Positions 4,148 through 6,487 of a stretch of DNA of 6,487 bases are shown piece after piece. Origin of the DNA: Methanobacteriota archaeon (GTDB taxonomy: Archaea > Hydrothermarchaeota > Hydrothermarchaeia > Hydrothermarchaeales > JAADFM01); NCBI GenBank assembly GCA_013152845.1, contig JAADFM010000025.1, positions 1 to 6,487 of the forward strand, read 5' to 3'. Under the pieces are notes generated by a model that ran no database searches, was not told the origin of the DNA, and saw only the letters and a program-made list of their open reading frames with translations. Position numbers and translations under genes: made by a program. Numbering within the stretch: the first letter of the stretch is position 1; the number at the start of each line of letters is the position of its first letter.

Positions 4148-5743
4148 CTAAAGCTCCTCCTGCCACCTGTTGGTGATGGGCATCCGCCGCCCGGGCCCGA
4201 AGGCCTTGGGGGTGATTCTGATGCCCGGGGGGGCCTGCTGGCGCTTGTATTCGTTGCGGTCCACCATCCGGATGATATCGAGGACCAGGCCGGGGTCGAA
4301 TCCCTCCTTTATGATCTCCTCTGCGCTCCTGTTCTCCTCGATATAGGCATGGAGGACGGGGTCCAGGACCTCGTAGGGGGGAAGGCTGTCGGTGTCCCTC
4401 TGCCCGGGCCGCAGCTCTGCTGTGGGCTCCTTCTCCAGTACCCTCCGGGGTATTATCTCCTCCTTGGAGTTTATCCAACCGGCCAGTTTGTAGACCGTTG
4501 TCTTGGGCACGTCCGAGATGACGGCCAGACCCCCCGACATGTCCCCGTAGAGTGTCGTGTAGCCCACCGCGGTCTCGGACTTGTTCCCGGTGGAGAGGAC
4601 GAGGTAGCCGAACTTGTTGGAGAGGGCCATGAGGATGTTGCCCCTGATGCGGGCCTGGATGTTCTCCTCGGTGACGTCGGGTTTCTGCCCCCTGAACTGC
4701 TCCTCCAGGGCGGCCATGTAGGCGTCCATGATGCCGCCGATGGGGATGACGGTGAAGGCGATGCCCAGGTTCTCTGCCAGATGCCTTGCATCCTCCACAC
4801 TCTCCTTTGAGGTGTAGGGTGAGGGCATGCAGACCCCCAGTACCCGCTCCGGGGCCAGGGCCCTCGCGGCCAGGACCGCCACCAGGCTGGAATCGATGCC
4901 GCCGGAGAGGCCGACCACCGCCTTCTCGAAGCCGTTCTTCCGCATGTAGTCTGAAAGGCCCAGGACCAGGGCATCGTGGATGTCCCCGGTGACGTCCCTT
5001 TCCGGCCTGGGCCGAGGCGTCTCCAGGTCGGGGAGGAGTAGGTCCTCCCGGAAGCGCCCTGCCTGGGCCACGAATTCGCCCCTGCCGTTGAAGACGTAGC
5101 TGCCCCCGTCGAAGACCAGGTCGTCCTGGCCCCCCACCAGGTTGCAGTAGAGCACCGGGACCCCGGTTTCCGCAGCCCTCCTGGCGAGGAGCTCCTCCCT
5201 GACTGTGAACTTCCCGGCATGGAAGGGGGAGGCCGAGATGTTTATCAGGAGCTCAGCCCCCCGCGCAGCCTGCTCGTGGGGGGGACCGCGGTCAACCCAG
5301 ATGTCCTCGCAGATGCTTATCCCAAGCCTTACCCCTTTCAGGGTGAAGACGTGGCAGGACCGCGCTCTGGTGAAGTACCTCTGTTCGTCGAAGACGTCGT
5401 AGTTTGGGAGGTGGGTCTTGTGCTGGACCCCCGTGACCTCCCCCCCGGATATGAGGGCCGCCGCGTTGTAGAGATGTCCGTCACTTCTGTCCACGAACCC
5501 CACCACGGCCGCCACCCCGGCCTCCTCCGCAATCTCCTCCACGGCCCTGAGGTTGGCCCTGACAAAGGAGGATTTCAGCACCAGGTCCTTGGGCGGGTAG
5601 CCGGTCACGGCCAGCTCAGGGAAGACCACAAGCTCGGCACCGGCATCCTTCCCCCTGGCGATGTACTCGATTATCCTGTCGCGGTTCCCATGGATGTCGC
5701 CCACCGTGGGGTTCACCTGGGCCAGGGCAACCCTGAGGCTCAT
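4148..5743 (-). CDS. nadE: Glutamine-dependent NAD+ synthase
   Basis: This 531-residue protein catalyses the last step of NAD+ synthesis: deamido-NAD+ plus ATP and glutamine to NAD+. Residues 1 to about 240 are a nitrilase-type glutaminase domain with the catalytic triad Glu43 (VFPELAVTGYPP), Lys109 (HKTHLPNYDVFDE) and Cys145 (SICEDIW). The synthetase domain follows, with the ATP-pyrophosphatase loop SGGIDSS (280-286) and the conserved STGNKSE and YGDMSGG segments. All key residues are present and the length is normal for the two-domain form, so both ammonia release and amidation should work in one chain. Many archaea instead have only the short ammonia-dependent enzyme. The ATG at 5743 fits the family start (LRVALAQVNP). 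It has no Shine-Dalgarno, but a TATA-like box lies about 26 bases upstream, so the mRNA may be leaderless. Confidence 0.97.
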   Translation of the reverse strand: MSLRVALAQVNPTVGDIHGNRDRIIEYIARGKDAGAELVVFPELAVTGYPPKDLVLKSSFVRANLRAVEEIAEEAGVAAVVGFVDRSDGHLYNAAALISGGEVTGVQHKTHLPNYDVFDEQRYFTRARSCHVFTLKGVRLGISICEDIWVDRGPPHEQAARGAELLINISASPFHAGKFTVREELLARRAAETGVPVLYCNLVGGQDDLVFDGGSYVFNGRGEFVAQAGRFREDLLLPDLETPRPRPERDVTGDIHDALVLGLSDYMRKNGFEKAVVGLSGGIDSSLVAVLAARALAPERVLGVCMPSPYTSKESVEDARHLAENLGIAFTVIPIGGIMDAYMAALEEQFRGQKPDVTEENIQARIRGNILMALSNKFGYLVLSTGNKSETAVGYTTLYGDMSGGLAVISDVPKTTVYKLAGWINSKEEIIPRRVLEKEPTAELRPGQRDTDSLPPYEVLDPVLHAYIEENRSAEEIIKEGFDPGLVLDIIRMVDRNEYKRQQAPPGIRITPKAFGPGRRMPITNRWQEEL

Positions 5744-5763
5744 GTTAATTGATTGACCCGGGG

Positions 5764-5773
5764 GGATAAAAAG
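5764..5773 (-). promoter_or_regulatory. TATA-like box of nadE (leaderless arrangement)
   Basis: CTTTTTATCC on the - strand is centred about 26 bases before the nadE ATG, so an archaeal transcript would begin at or beside the start codon. The gap between the kinase stop (5781) and nadE is only 37 bases, and the T5 run in this box could also help end the kinase transcript. Co-transcription with the kinase is the alternative. Confidence 0.4.
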
Positions 5774-5780
5774 CTATTTC

Positions 5781-6487
5781 CTAAAGCGCCTCTCCGGCCA
5801 CGGGCAGCTTCACCTTGAAGCAGCTCCCCTGGTCCACCTGGCTCTCCACCATGATACTGCCGCCCAGGTTCTTGATGACCTCTTTGGTAATGGCCAGCCC
5901 GAGGCCTGTACCCCCGTACTTCCGGGTGGGACTGCTGTCCCCCTGGTAGAAGGGGTCGAATATCCTGTCCCGTATCTCTTCAGGGATGCCGATTCCGGTG
6001 TCCTTGATGGAGACCTCCACGGCACCGTCTTTCTGCCTGGTGGAGATAACCACGCTGCCCATGGACTTGTTGAACTTGACGGAGTTGGAGATGATGTTCC
6101 TGAAGGCATGCTTTATCTGCTGGTATTCCCCCTCAATCCTGGACCCGTCGCACCCAAGGTCCAGCTCGAATCTGACGTCCTTTTCTTCGGCCACAGGCAC
6201 CATCTCGGTTACGATGTCTCTTAGCACCCTGTCCAGCTCCACCTTCCCGGAGGGGACGAAGTTCCCGTTTCCCTGGAGGTTGGCGGCCTCGATGAGGTCG
6301 CTTACGATTGCGTTCTGGCGTTCAAGGGCGCCCAGGGCCATCTCGAGCATCTCGTTTCTCTGGGCCGGGTCCTCCTCGCCCTGGGCGAGCTCAATATAAC
6401 CCGAGGCGATGGTTATGGGAGTGAGGAGCTCGTGGCTGACGTTGGCGATGATGTTGCTCTTGTATTCCTCCATGGCCTTGAGCTCTT
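5781..6487 (-). CDS. Sensor histidine kinase, C-terminal catalytic part (5' end outside the window)
   Basis: The frame stays open to the window edge. The residues before the first visible Met (Glu-Leu-Lys-Ala) continue a normal HisKA helix, so this is an incomplete gene and not one starting at 6473. Counting from that Met, the phospho-acceptor is His14 in NVSHELLTPI. The ATPase domain follows with the N box KHAFRNIISNSVKF (121-134), the G1 box DTGIGI (158-163), the F box FDPFYQG (172-178) and the G2 box GGTGLGLAI (187-195). All motifs needed for autophosphorylation are intact. The sensor part (PAS, GAF or membrane domains) is not in view, so the signal is unknown. No receiver or response regulator gene is next to it downstream, where nadE follows after 37 bases. 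Confidence 0.95.
   Translation of the reverse strand, partial: ELKAMEEYKSNIIANVSHELLTPITIASGYIELAQGEEDPAQRNEMLEMALGALERQNAIVSDLIEAANLQGNGNFVPSGKVELDRVLRDIVTEMVPVAEEKDVRFELDLGCDGSRIEGEYQQIKHAFRNIISNSVKFNKSMGSVVISTRQKDGAVEVSIKDTGIGIPEEIRDRIFDPFYQGDSSPTRKYGGTGLGLAITKEVIKNLGGSIMVESQVDQGSCFKVKLPVAGEAL

Noticed and set aside
4471..5220. Open frame of 249 codons on the same strand inside nadE
   Set aside because: The product is Ser/Pro/Arg/Trp-rich, typical of a shifted frame through GC-rich coding DNA, and nadE continues undisturbed through it.
5219..5752. Open frame of 177 codons opposite the nadE N-terminal half
   Set aside because: nadE is unambiguous on the other strand; this frame has low-complexity composition and no ribosome binding site, so it is a shadow.
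1..6487. CRISPR array, tRNA, rRNA or transposase
   Set aside because: Scanning by eye found no regularly spaced repeats, no cloverleaf-type sequence and no transposase or integrase motifs.

Overview
The window looks like a piece of an archaeal chromosome, GC-rich (by eye about 60-70 %) from roughly base 950 onward, preceded by a distinctly AT-rich stretch (by eye about 30-40 % GC). The case for an archaeon is indirect. The FKBP-type isomerase has the archaeal form, the AbrB/PIN pair and the DUF362 gene are common in archaea, and several genes have a lone A/T-rich TATA-like box 25-27 bases before the start or likely transcript start, with no -35 element. nadE looks leaderless. A bacterial origin is not excluded, because the two-domain NAD+ synthase and the paired zinc-ribbon protein are both widespread in bacteria. 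There is no rRNA, tRNA, CRISPR array or transposase.

Bases 1-946 (+ strand) hold an AT-rich two-gene unit. The first gene is the C-terminal part of what I believe is a GNAT acetyltransferase fused to a PUA/EVE-like domain. A small ASCH-domain protein overlaps it by 23 bases. Both domains belong to the PUA-like fold, which reads RNA or modified bases. The composition and the sharp edge at about 947 point to an acquired segment that starts outside the window.

Bases 952-2504 (- strand) read, in transcription order, an AbrB-type antitoxin, a PIN-domain ribonuclease toxin (a VapBC-like module with a 41-base overlap) and a DUF362 protein 85 bases further on. The stretch around 2472-2670 is a divergent control region with TATA-like boxes for both directions and several inverted repeats.

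Bases 2671-3435 (+ strand) hold an archaeal FKBP/SlyD-like peptidyl-prolyl isomerase, probably starting at a TTG behind a perfect Shine-Dalgarno, followed by a small predicted lipoprotein.

Bases 3442-6487 (- strand) hold, in transcription order, the catalytic half of a sensor histidine kinase (cut by the window edge), glutamine-dependent NAD+ synthase (nadE), and a translationally coupled pair of small proteins: a double zinc-ribbon protein, then an Arg/His/Gly-rich protein of unknown function. Oligo-T runs after nadE look like an archaeal terminator that also lies in the promoter region of the small-protein pair.

Most of the window is housekeeping plus one toxin-antitoxin module. The parts least explained by known function are the GNAT-EVE/ASCH pair on the AT-rich segment, the zinc-ribbon/basic-protein pair, and the dyad symmetries at the divergent promoter and before the DUF362 gene.
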